64,000 nucleotides of DNA, taken from positions 65,431-129,430 of the forward strand of contig MKUZ01000023.1 in the NCBI GenBank assembly GCA_001899065.1. The letters run 5' to 3'. Below are positions 57,857 through 64,000 of the stretch, piece by piece. The position numbers were made by a program, and so were the translations under genes. The stretch is from Devosia sp. 66-22. GTDB lineage: Bacteria > Pseudomonadota > Alphaproteobacteria > Rhizobiales > Devosiaceae. The notes below the pieces were generated by a model that was not told where the DNA came from, ran no database searches, and was given only the letters and a program-made list of their open reading frames with translations. The number at the start of each line of letters is the position of its first letter. The stretch's first letter is position 1.

Positions 57857-60610
57857 TCAGTCCCGCACGATCGCTTCGGCGGGGATGGCCAGCGAGAACA
57901 GCGTCCCAGTCGTCGCGGTGGGGTCGACCGACAGGGAGCAGGCATTGACCGCGAGCAGCGACCGCGTGAGGGCGAGACCGACGCTGGAGCGGACGGGCGA
58001 GAGCTGTTCGCCGTCCTTGTCGAGGCCATCGCGGAAGACCACGAAGCGCTCACCCATATCCGTGCCGCTCTGCGCGCCGTCGCGCACATGGATGGTGATG
58101 CCGCCATCGTCCTCGGGCTGGGCCGAGAGGATGACGGAGCCGCCGATCGGCGTCTGGTCGATGGCGCTGGCGAGCAGATTCAGCAGCGCCTGGCCGAGCG
58201 ATGACCGGTCGGCGCGGATGCGCGGCAACTGCTCGGAAATGGAACTGCGGACCAGAACCCGCGCGGCGGCGGCCTGCGTGCGGACCCGAAGCATGCAGTT
58301 CTCGAGCAGTGCGCTGAGGTCCACATCGGCGGGCCGTGGTGCGTAGCGCCCGTCGCGCAGTCGCGTGAAATCATCCAGCTCGTCGGCGAGCACGGCGATA
58401 TCGAGCCCGGCCGTGCGGATGTCGCGCGCATATTCGGCGGTACGTTCGCTGGGCGGGCCGTCCATGGTCGAGGAGCGCAGCAGGTCGGCGAAGCCGATGA
58501 TGGTGTTGAGCGGGCGGCGGATGCCGCGGCTGAGCCGCGCCAGCATGCCGGGCTCGAGGTCGTCGTCCTTGGCCGGCGCCGGCGTCGGCGCGACGGTCCG
58601 CTTCTTGACGAAGCCGAAATAGCCCGTGACGACGCCGGCCTGGCCTTCGGCGAACAGGGCGATATCCGCGTCGCCGCCCTCGCTGGCCGCGGTGAAATGC
58701 GGGCGGGTCGTTTCGGCGAAGCGCGCCGGCTTTTCGAGGAAGGCGCGCAGCGCCTCCATGTCGGCACGGCCGACGAGCACCGCCAGCGGCTTGCCCACGA
58801 GCTCGGCCTCGCTGCGGCCCAGCATGGCGCGCCCGGGGGCGGACACGAAGGTAACGGTGCCCGAGCGGTCGGCCGAGATGTAGCCCTCGGCGCGCGCCTC
58901 GGCGGCGATTTCGGCGAAGGCGCGCACGGCGCCCTCGTGGCTTCGCATCGGCTCGGTGGCACTGGCCGAAAGCATCAGGGCCGCGCGGCCCTGCCAGCTC
59001 ACCGATTGCAGCCGCGCGGTTACATTGAGCGGGGCGCCGTCGCGGCGGACGAGCCGGTTGACCGGACCGGCGCTCGCCGAATCCTCGGTCGGGAAGATCG
59101 ATGCAATGCCGGCCGCGCGCAGGCTCTCCACGCTGTCGTGGCCGAGCAGATCGGTCAGCGCGCGGTTGGCGAACAGCACCTGCTGGTCGCGGAACACGAG
59201 GATGGCCAGCGGCAGCCGGTTGAGCACCAGCGTTTCGGCGTTGAGATTGATGATCCCGGCCGGCGCCGCGGCGGCAGGCGGCGCGAACACCGGCGGCTCG
59301 GTCTTGGGCTCGCTGCCGACGCGGTCCGTCAGGATGCGGCCGAGCTCCTCGAAATTGTAGCGCGTCACGCGATCGGCCGTCTCTGGGTCCACGGCGTCGC
59401 CCACCGCGGCAGGAGCGGGCTCCGGCACGGGATCAGGCTCCACGGGAACAGATTCGACCAAGGCGGCAGGCGGCTCGGCGGGCGGCGTCGTAACCTCGGG
59501 GAGAACGACAACCGGCTCTGGCGCGATCGACTCGGGGAGAGCAACGGGAGCCTCGTCCTCCGGCGGCTTGGGGGCGAGCGCGCGGAAACCGCGGCCGGTA
59601 ATCAGCCAGTGGCTCGGCGAACTGGTGGTCGACGTCTGATCGTCGCCCGCCTCGGGGTCGTCCGCATACTCGATCACGGCCGCGATCATGTCCGCTTCGG
59701 GCGGAGAGGGCGGCGGTGGGGTCTCGACCGGCGCTTCCGGCGCCGGGTCCGGTGCGCCCGCGAACGTCTCGTCGGCGCTGGTCAGCGGCGCATAGAGATC
59801 GGCGTCGCCGGCAAGCCGGTCGAACAGCGACGACAGCGCGCGCGGCTCGCCTGCGGGCTCGGGCAGGGGCTCCACCCAGTGGTCGTGTTCTGCCGCAGGC
59901 TCGGGCTCCAGCGGCAGCGGCGCGATGCCGATCGGCAGCAGCGGCTCGGGCATGTCCGCAAGATCGCGCGCCTCATCTCCGTCGTCGCTGGTGATGCCCT
60001 CGTCGTGGCGGATGCCGCCGATGTCAGGTTCACCCTCTGGGCCGAACGAGAACACCAGCATCTCGTCGCGCGGCCCGGCCTTGATGGCGACGGCGCCGGC
60101 CGGAACGTCGCCGCCCGCCTCGACCAGCCGGTACGACTCATTGGCCGGAAACAGCGCGACGTTGGCCGATTCTGGCAGGATTTCGCCCGTCGTTTCGAGG
60201 ATATCGGCGGGAATTGGGTCGACTCCGACCAGCAGCAGGGCCGTTTCCCCGGTGGGCATGGCAAGCGGTGTGCACGAACAGGTGGTCGCCACCGGCTTCT
60301 CCCCGGCGAGGAACTGCACCCGGCTGAGACTCGAGCGGCCGAGCGAGCCGAGCCGGATCAGGCGGGCCACCTGCCCCTTGATCGGCACCGCTTCGGCCGA
60401 CAGTTTCACCCGGTCTTTCTTGAGCTTAGCGTTGAACAGCCGCGCCGCCGGGTTGCGCCACAGCAGCGCACTGCCGTCCGCCGACCACAGCCAGGCGGGC
60501 CGCTGATCGGCCCAATGCATGAGGACGCGTCGCGCCGTCGGCGATGTGATCCACTCTGCGTCCACGCGCACACAACCCTCGCGGATGTGCCAGATCGGCA
60601 CAATCCGCAC
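57857..60610 (-). CDS. PAS-domain protein with degenerate histidine kinase core
   Basis: A 917-residue protein without clear membrane helices. Residues 1-200 form an unassigned globular region. About 200-445 are acidic and proline-rich, probably disordered. Two PAS-like domains follow (NRLPLAILVFRDQQVLFANRAL; GYISADRSGTVTFVSAPGRAM). The kinase module then reads LSRGIRRPLNTIIGFADLL: where a sensor kinase has S-H-E-x-R, the phosphoacceptor histidine is arginine (about residue 695). The ATP domain is also weak: LLNLLASAIDQTP lacks the N-box asparagine and HVRDGAQSG replaces D-x-G-x-G. It is probably a pseudokinase scaffold or sensor. The start at GTG 60610 is uncertain; GTG 60568 is an alternative. 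Confidence 0.8.
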   Translation of the reverse strand: MRIVPIWHIREGCVRVDAEWITSPTARRVLMHWADQRPAWLWSADGSALLWRNPAARLFNAKLKKDRVKLSAEAVPIKGQVARLIRLGSLGRSSLSRVQFLAGEKPVATTCSCTPLAMPTGETALLLVGVDPIPADILETTGEILPESANVALFPANESYRLVEAGGDVPAGAVAIKAGPRDEMLVFSFGPEGEPDIGGIRHDEGITSDDGDEARDLADMPEPLLPIGIAPLPLEPEPAAEHDHWVEPLPEPAGEPRALSSLFDRLAGDADLYAPLTSADETFAGAPDPAPEAPVETPPPPSPPEADMIAAVIEYADDPEAGDDQTSTTSSPSHWLITGRGFRALAPKPPEDEAPVALPESIAPEPVVVLPEVTTPPAEPPAALVESVPVEPDPVPEPAPAAVGDAVDPETADRVTRYNFEELGRILTDRVGSEPKTEPPVFAPPAAAAPAGIINLNAETLVLNRLPLAILVFRDQQVLFANRALTDLLGHDSVESLRAAGIASIFPTEDSASAGPVNRLVRRDGAPLNVTARLQSVSWQGRAALMLSASATEPMRSHEGAVRAFAEIAAEARAEGYISADRSGTVTFVSAPGRAMLGRSEAELVGKPLAVLVGRADMEALRAFLEKPARFAETTRPHFTAASEGGDADIALFAEGQAGVVTGYFGFVKKRTVAPTPAPAKDDDLEPGMLARLSRGIRRPLNTIIGFADLLRSSTMDGPPSERTAEYARDIRTAGLDIAVLADELDDFTRLRDGRYAPRPADVDLSALLENCMLRVRTQAAAARVLVRSSISEQLPRIRADRSSLGQALLNLLASAIDQTPIGGSVILSAQPEDDGGITIHVRDGAQSGTDMGERFVVFRDGLDKDGEQLSPVRSSVGLALTRSLLAVNACSLSVDPTATTGTLFSLAIPAEAIVRD

Positions 60611-60735
60611 CCATGACTTAATCTTGTCCTAATTATAGCCCGCCCCCGGAGCGGTCCAGATTTGCTGGCGTTTGCCGCCCAACCAAACGAGTTTGTGGTT
60701 AAATCGGCCGGACAGGAGCTATGCGCGCCGGGCCC

Positions 60736-60764
60736 TTGCCAGTCCCCTCCGAGCGACTTATACG
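60736..60764 (+). promoter_or_regulatory. probable sigma-70 promoter of tRNA-His
   Basis: TTGCCA (60736-60741) and TATACG (60759-60764) with a 17-bp spacer, 17 bp before the tRNA 5' end. Good spacing for a short-leader tRNA promoter. Confidence 0.5.
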
Positions 60765-60781
60765 TCCCCCGCACTTGGCGT

Positions 60782-60858
60782 GCCGCCTTAGCTCAGCTGG
60801 TTAGAGCACTAGATTGTGGATCTAGGGGTCCCCCGTTCGAACCGGGGAGGCGGTACCA
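60782..60858 (+). tRNA. tRNA-His (GTG), A73 without encoded G-1
   Basis: Acceptor stem GCCGCCT/AGGCGGT with a G-T first pair, anticodon stem CTAGA/TCTAG, loop TTGTGGA (anticodon GTG), T stem CCCCG/CGGGG and encoded CCA. The discriminator is A rather than the usual C, and the base before position 1 is T, so the G-1:C73 pair of most tRNA-His is missing. This is known for many Alphaproteobacteria. Accessory genes begin right after its 3' end. Confidence 0.96.
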
Positions 60859-60968
60859 TTCTTCTTATTGATTTCATTATATATTCTGGTTTTAACCCGG
60901 TCAGCCCGAGTGATCGTTTTCTGTGGGGCGTCGCCGGGGCGTCACGCTAAAGAAAAATCGAGGTCTAG

Positions 60969-61184
60969 ATGCCTTTGATCTTTTCCGACAAGCAATCTGG
61001 CGATGTCGAGAACACGAGTCATGAGACCGAGGATCAGTCCGGCCGGCGTGTGACCGTAAAAATCTCACGCGAGGCAATCGAAGATTATGGCCTCGATGCA
61101 TGTCGCGACAAGGCGAGCGACAAGTTCGACGCGGGCGATATAGAGACCGGAGGGTGGGTGCAGGTGCGCACCACCGATTTTTGA
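60969..61184 (+). CDS. small hypothetical protein
   Basis: A 71-residue hydrophilic protein starting MPLIFSDKQSGDVENTSHE with GAGG a few bases upstream. The middle RRVTVKISREAIEDYGLDAC looks like a compact beta-alpha unit, and the C-terminus ends WVQVRTTDF. Similar small proteins occur in rhizobial accessory DNA, but I cannot name the family. Its stop overlaps the next start (TGATG). Confidence 0.65.
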   Translation: MPLIFSDKQSGDVENTSHETEDQSGRRVTVKISREAIEDYGLDACRDKASDKFDAGDIETGGWVQVRTTDF

Positions 61185-61540
61185 TGGGACGGCGAACCCA
61201 ACCGCTCCCGCCCGAAAGCATGAGCCGCTCTGCGGCGCAGGGCACTCCATACGCCAACCTATGGGACACCCCAGCCGATTGGCCGCGAAACATACGCTTC
61301 ATGTCCATTGACGAGATGGACTTCGCCATCGATCCATCAACGGACGATGTCTATTACCGAGGGCGCCCGCTCCAGTTCGAGCAGGTGATCTCCCTCAACA
61401 CCTTGCAGTTCGTTGTTGCGATCATCGGCGTTGCGGCGGCACTCCTTGCAGCGCTTTGGCCCATCGGCGTGGCATATGGTTGGTGGGGTGCATGCGAGGC
61501 CATCATCCCTGCGCAAGCCATGTGCCATCCGGCGCAGTGA
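61184..61540 (+). CDS. hypothetical single-pass membrane protein
   Basis: A 118-residue protein from the ATG at 61184 (MGRRTQPLPPESMSRSAAQG); internal ATGs nearby are possible starts. Residues 1-75 are hydrophilic with PRNIRFMSIDEMDFAIDP. One membrane helix follows (VVAIIGVAAALLAALWPIGV) and a short C-terminal tail with two cysteines. No family recognised. It overlaps the preceding gene by one base, so the two are translationally coupled. Confidence 0.6.
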   Translation: MGRRTQPLPPESMSRSAAQGTPYANLWDTPADWPRNIRFMSIDEMDFAIDPSTDDVYYRGRPLQFEQVISLNTLQFVVAIIGVAAALLAALWPIGVAYGWWGACEAIIPAQAMCHPAQ

Positions 61541-61557
61541 GCACCTGGCCCGCACCC

Positions 61558-61971
61558 CTAACGACTGTTGCCGATGACCAGCATGGTGACGCCGATCACC
61601 CAACCTGACACGAACATCACTAAGGCTAAGGGTTGACCCCAGATCCATTGGAGCAATTGATTTAGGCCAACCCACTCGCCATAGGGCACCGGGTACCACG
61701 TCATAAGAGGCCAGGTCGGGAAATAACCGCTTTGCAGCCAGATCAAAGCTCCGAAAGCCACTAGACCAGCAGGGACCAAAACTCCACCGACCATCAGACT
61801 TACGGCACCTGCCAAAACGAAGATGCCGTTTATCGCGTAGTCGATGTCAAACTTGGGCTTACTTATCGTCTCCAAGGGCTTTGGCGCTGAAGGGTCATGC
61901 AGGGTGCCGCGCCTCCGGAAGTACTCTCGATCCTCGGCAAGCTCACGCTCTAGGTCGTCGTCTTCGTTCAT
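61558..61971 (-). CDS. hypothetical membrane protein
   Basis: A 137-residue protein starting MNEDDDLERELAEDREYFRR. The N-terminal 50 residues are charged; three hydrophobic segments follow (GIFVLAGAVSLMVGGVLVPA, FGALIWLQSGYFPTW, LVMFVSGWVIGVTMLVIG). A start 21 bases earlier (61992) is possible. Base composition is less GC-rich than the chromosomal genes. No family recognised. Confidence 0.65.
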   Translation of the reverse strand: MNEDDDLERELAEDREYFRRRGTLHDPSAPKPLETISKPKFDIDYAINGIFVLAGAVSLMVGGVLVPAGLVAFGALIWLQSGYFPTWPLMTWYPVPYGEWVGLNQLLQWIWGQPLALVMFVSGWVIGVTMLVIGNSR

Positions 61972-61998
61972 CGTCCCCCCAAAATCATTCAAAATGGC

Positions 61999-62628
61999 TT
62001 ACTGGCGTGCGACATACTCATCGATCATTCTCTGCGTCACGTCCGACGCATAGCAAAGGGGCGCGTAGCCCCCACGCTTGCTCCATGCACTGTTGCCACC
62101 GCATCGCCTGCCATTTCGCATTCGATTCTCCGGGCAAGGGCAGTTACCAGGATAGCTCCGCTGGCTCTCGGAAATCAGAGCCATCACAACAGCGTTCCGG
62201 TCATATGCTGGTTGAGCCGCAACCGGTGGGCTAGGAGATGAAACGACTTTCTGAGGTGCGGCGTGCGAAAGGAACTCAGCACTCATCCATCCTGTCGAGC
62301 CGTTGTTCAGGCGTACCTCGTACCATCCGGTAACCTGTCCCACGGCGATGACTGGCGTCCCGTTGGAAGCTGACAGCAGCACGCTGGACGATGTGTTCGG
62401 CTCAGCACGTACCTTCAGGCTGGTCGCCGTCACGTATAGGGTGCGAGGCGGGAAGCGCTCCTGCTTCGGCGCCGACAGTAAAGACGTTTGCGCGGGCGGT
62501 TCAGCATTCACAACGTTGCGCGACGTAGCCGGCTCGCTCTGGCGATTGAGACTACTGCCAAAGACGCCAAGCGCGAAGATCAGAACGATGGTCCAAACGA
62601 TGCCGCCGCTCTTTACGCGGCGGCTCAT
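61999..62628 (-). CDS. SH3-domain protein with cysteine-rich C-terminus
   Basis: A 209-residue protein with an N-terminal membrane anchor or uncleaved signal (IVWTIVLIFALGVFGSS), a Ser/Pro/Thr linker and a bacterial SH3 (SH3b) domain around residues 62-125 (YVTATSLKVRAEPNTSSSVL ... GWYEVRLNNGSTGWMSAEFL). The C-terminus has four cysteines in a compact pattern: PGNCPCPENRMRNGRRCGG and PLCYASDVT. That tail recurs in other exported proteins of Rhizobiales and phages and may be a small independent domain. Probably acts at the cell wall. Confidence 0.75.
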   Translation of the reverse strand: MSRRVKSGGIVWTIVLIFALGVFGSSLNRQSEPATSRNVVNAEPPAQTSLLSAPKQERFPPRTLYVTATSLKVRAEPNTSSSVLLSASNGTPVIAVGQVTGWYEVRLNNGSTGWMSAEFLSHAAPQKVVSSPSPPVAAQPAYDRNAVVMALISESQRSYPGNCPCPENRMRNGRRCGGNSAWSKRGGYAPLCYASDVTQRMIDEYVARQ

Positions 62629-62724
62629 GGATCGAAGCTAGCTGGCCCCGTCTCGGTCAATCTCTCCCCCAAATGGCCTGTAGTATCTGGGTAGAGTACC
62701 CGAGCGCCGCAGAGAGTCGAGTCG

Positions 62725-63018
62725 CTAGCACCAGTCCGCGACGTAGCGGGGCGACCATTCCCGCGCGAGGCCTTCGGCAATTAGGATCGAGCCGATTGAC
62801 CGGCCATCGGCCAGCCGCACCCATACCAGCGGCCGCTGATACCGACCGTCATCCTCGCCGGAGTCATAGACCGTCACGCCCGGCGTTTTGAGCAATTGCG
62901 CCATTCGGGATCGAGCCTGCTTGCCTAGTTCGCGCTCGGCTGGTGGTGGGAATGGCCGCTTGCGCCCGCCGCTATCTGCGACGGTCACGCCTATGGCTAC
63001 AGCCGCGATTGCGAGCAC
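62725..63018 (-). pseudogene. thermonuclease (SNase-like) C-terminal fragment
   Basis: The C-terminal half of a staphylococcal-nuclease-like protein is recognisable: AERELGKQARSRMAQLL, then RPLVWVRLADGRSIGSILIA and EGLAREWSPRYVADWC. The N-terminal half with the DGDT and IDAPE motifs and the first catalytic residues is missing. Upstream, the frame runs through 20-odd residues unlike an SNase to a TAG just before the GTG at 63018. The fragment therefore looks truncated at about 62945-62960, where it faces another truncated gene on the other strand. It is unlikely to be an active nuclease. Confidence 0.7.
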
Positions 63019-63138
63019 GGGCTAACCGGCTCCCCCATTCTCGCCAACGGCGAAGCCCTGCCCACTGAGAAACGCGAGTATTCGTGGGAAGCGATCCAAG
63101 AGCGCAAGGCCAATCCCGACGCGCATTATTCGCGCCTC

Positions 63139-63549
63139 GTGCTGTCGGCCAAGTTCCTGACCAGCAAGCGGGACGATTGTTTGCGCGCGATCCGTCGCAA
63201 GCGCCCCAAGCACCAGCTTTCCGGGGCGGAGATTGCCGAACTTGAAACGCTCGCCGCAGACTATTCGGAAAAGGCCGCGCTAGCCGCCGTGTATGAGACG
63301 GAGCGCGAACGAGTGCGGGCGGCTTCGGGGTACGGCGAAGCTGTTGCGCGCTGCGAAGCCGCGTTTGACGCCATGTCCAAACTGATTGGCGAAATCGTCG
63401 CAACCCCCGCAACGACAATGGCGGGGGTCATCATCAAAGCCCAAGCGCTCGCCGCGTGGGAGGCCGACCCGCAGGCTATCACGAACATCTCGTCGTGGTC
63501 GTGGCCCGGTGCCTTCGCCTCCGAAGTGCTCGCCATCGCCAGCGCCTAA
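63139..63549 (+). CDS. phage/rhizobial hypothetical protein, probably 5'-truncated
   Basis: From the first conventional start (GTG 63139) 136 residues, mostly helical: LSAKFLTSKRDDCLRAIRRK, ELETLAADYSEKAALAAVYE and EIVATPATTMAGVIIKAQAL. The last segment resembles a recurring motif of short rhizobial phage-associated proteins. The frame stays open and looks coding further upstream to 62929 (GHAYGYSRDCEHGLTGSP, EYSWEAIQERKANPDAHYSR) but has no start there. This suggests the real N-terminus was lost at the junction with the nuclease fragment. Function unknown. Confidence 0.6.
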   Translation: MLSAKFLTSKRDDCLRAIRRKRPKHQLSGAEIAELETLAADYSEKAALAAVYETERERVRAASGYGEAVARCEAAFDAMSKLIGEIVATPATTMAGVIIKAQALAAWEADPQAITNISSWSWPGAFASEVLAIASA

Positions 63550-63616
63550 AGCAAGCGCCCCGACCTGTGCGCGAACACGGGCCGGGGCATGTTCCCGCCA
63601 ACCCTTGGAGATTAAC

Positions 63617-64000
63617 GTGAACAATCCCGCCCATAGCACGGCCTCGACCAAGCGCGCCAACTTCGCGCCCATGCCAAAGACTTCGACCGAATGGGGTCAT
63701 TGCTATTACGTGCCCGTGACTTTCACCCACCTGGAGCCGCGTGCTTGCGAAGGTGAAACGCTGGTGTTCGACCGCACCAAGACGGCGAGCCGAGGCGACC
63801 TCGTGTACATCAGGCCCAAGGCCGACCCGAACAACGTTCTCGTCGGGGTGCTGGTGTCCAAAGGTGCAAAGGTCTTCCGGGTCGCTCTTTCGTTGGACGG
63901 ATCGGCGGTCGTCACCGGCAAGCTCGATACCGCCGAGCTGCATCCGGCCATTGGCGTGATGAGCACCCGACTAGACACACCCGAAGGCCGCGAGGTTCAC
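63617..64000 (+). CDS. phage-type protein, possibly S24-like fold (partial, runs off window)
   Basis: GTG at 63617 preceded by GGAG with 6-bp spacing; the frame is open to the window end (128 codons). Segments GHCYYVPVTFTHLEPRACEG, ETLVFDRTKTASRGDLVYIR and LHPAIGVMST recall the beta-fold of S24/LexA-type repressor C-terminal domains, with the typical D-x-V-like turn before a glycine, but no catalytic Ser-Lys pair can be confirmed. It may instead be a hypothetical phage protein. It follows the truncated gene above on the same strand. Confidence 0.5.
   Translation, partial: MNNPAHSTASTKRANFAPMPKTSTEWGHCYYVPVTFTHLEPRACEGETLVFDRTKTASRGDLVYIRPKADPNNVLVGVLVSKGAKVFRVALSLDGSAVVTGKLDTAELHPAIGVMSTRLDTPEGREVH

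Overview
The window is a high-GC stretch of an alphaproteobacterial chromosome, most like Hyphomicrobiales of the Devosia type. Signs of this are the block DUF2948-hisD-UPF0262/phosphatase-infA-maf-yacG-tRNA-Phe, an AglEFG/AglK alpha-glucoside transporter of the rhizobial kind, and a tRNA-His with A73 and no encoded G-1. The genus is inference.

Layout. 1-1.2 kb: end of a phage-like gene stopping just short of the 3' end of tRNA-Thr. 1.4-9.9 kb: murA, an AEC carrier, glpD-glpK, a CAP lipoprotein, a family 8 glycosyltransferase gene broken by one in-frame amber stop, tRNA-Phe, yacG, maf. 9.9-12.8 kb: infA, a UPF0262/LMW-phosphatase fusion, hisD, DUF2948. 12.8-13.8 kb: about 1 kb of non-coding repeats. 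13.8-17 kb: a transglutaminase-like/alpha-E/ATP-grasp operon whose transglutaminase-like member lacks its cysteine. 17-21 kb: a tight four-gene operon (2-hydroxyacid dehydrogenase, SDR, phosphotransferase-fold protein, GT-C-like membrane protein). 21-22.8 kb: DUF1761, AraC regulator, SRPBCC protein.

22.9-30.6 kb: a first alpha-glucoside module (ABC ATPase and LacI regulator divergent from GH13 glucosidase and MalEFG). 30.8-39.4 kb: two small secreted proteins, an M20 amidohydrolase, etfBA, an aminotransferase, a transaldolase-like enzyme, Mrp, GNAT and a GH1 beta-glucosidase. 39.6-42 kb: a large protein with a CLCA-like zinc motif and a VWA domain. 42.1-49.9 kb: a second alpha-glucoside module (aglEFG, aglR, aglA-aglK) with its own operators. 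50-57.7 kb: a dipeptide-type ABC operon and a ferric-iron FbpAB pair with no ATPase gene beside it. 57.9-60.6 kb: a PAS protein with a degenerate histidine kinase core. 60.8-64 kb: tRNA-His, then accessory genes, ending in phage-like genes and a head-to-head junction of two truncated genes.

The main physiological theme is sugar use. Two alpha-glucoside importers each carry their own cytoplasmic GH13 enzyme and LacI-type regulator, with a beta-glucosidase between them and glycerol catabolism nearby. Both ends of the window look phage-derived or island-like and lie next to tRNA genes. The most unusual coding content is the CLCA-like protease/VWA protein, the cysteine-less transglutaminase-like protein, the phosphatase fusion and the pseudokinase.
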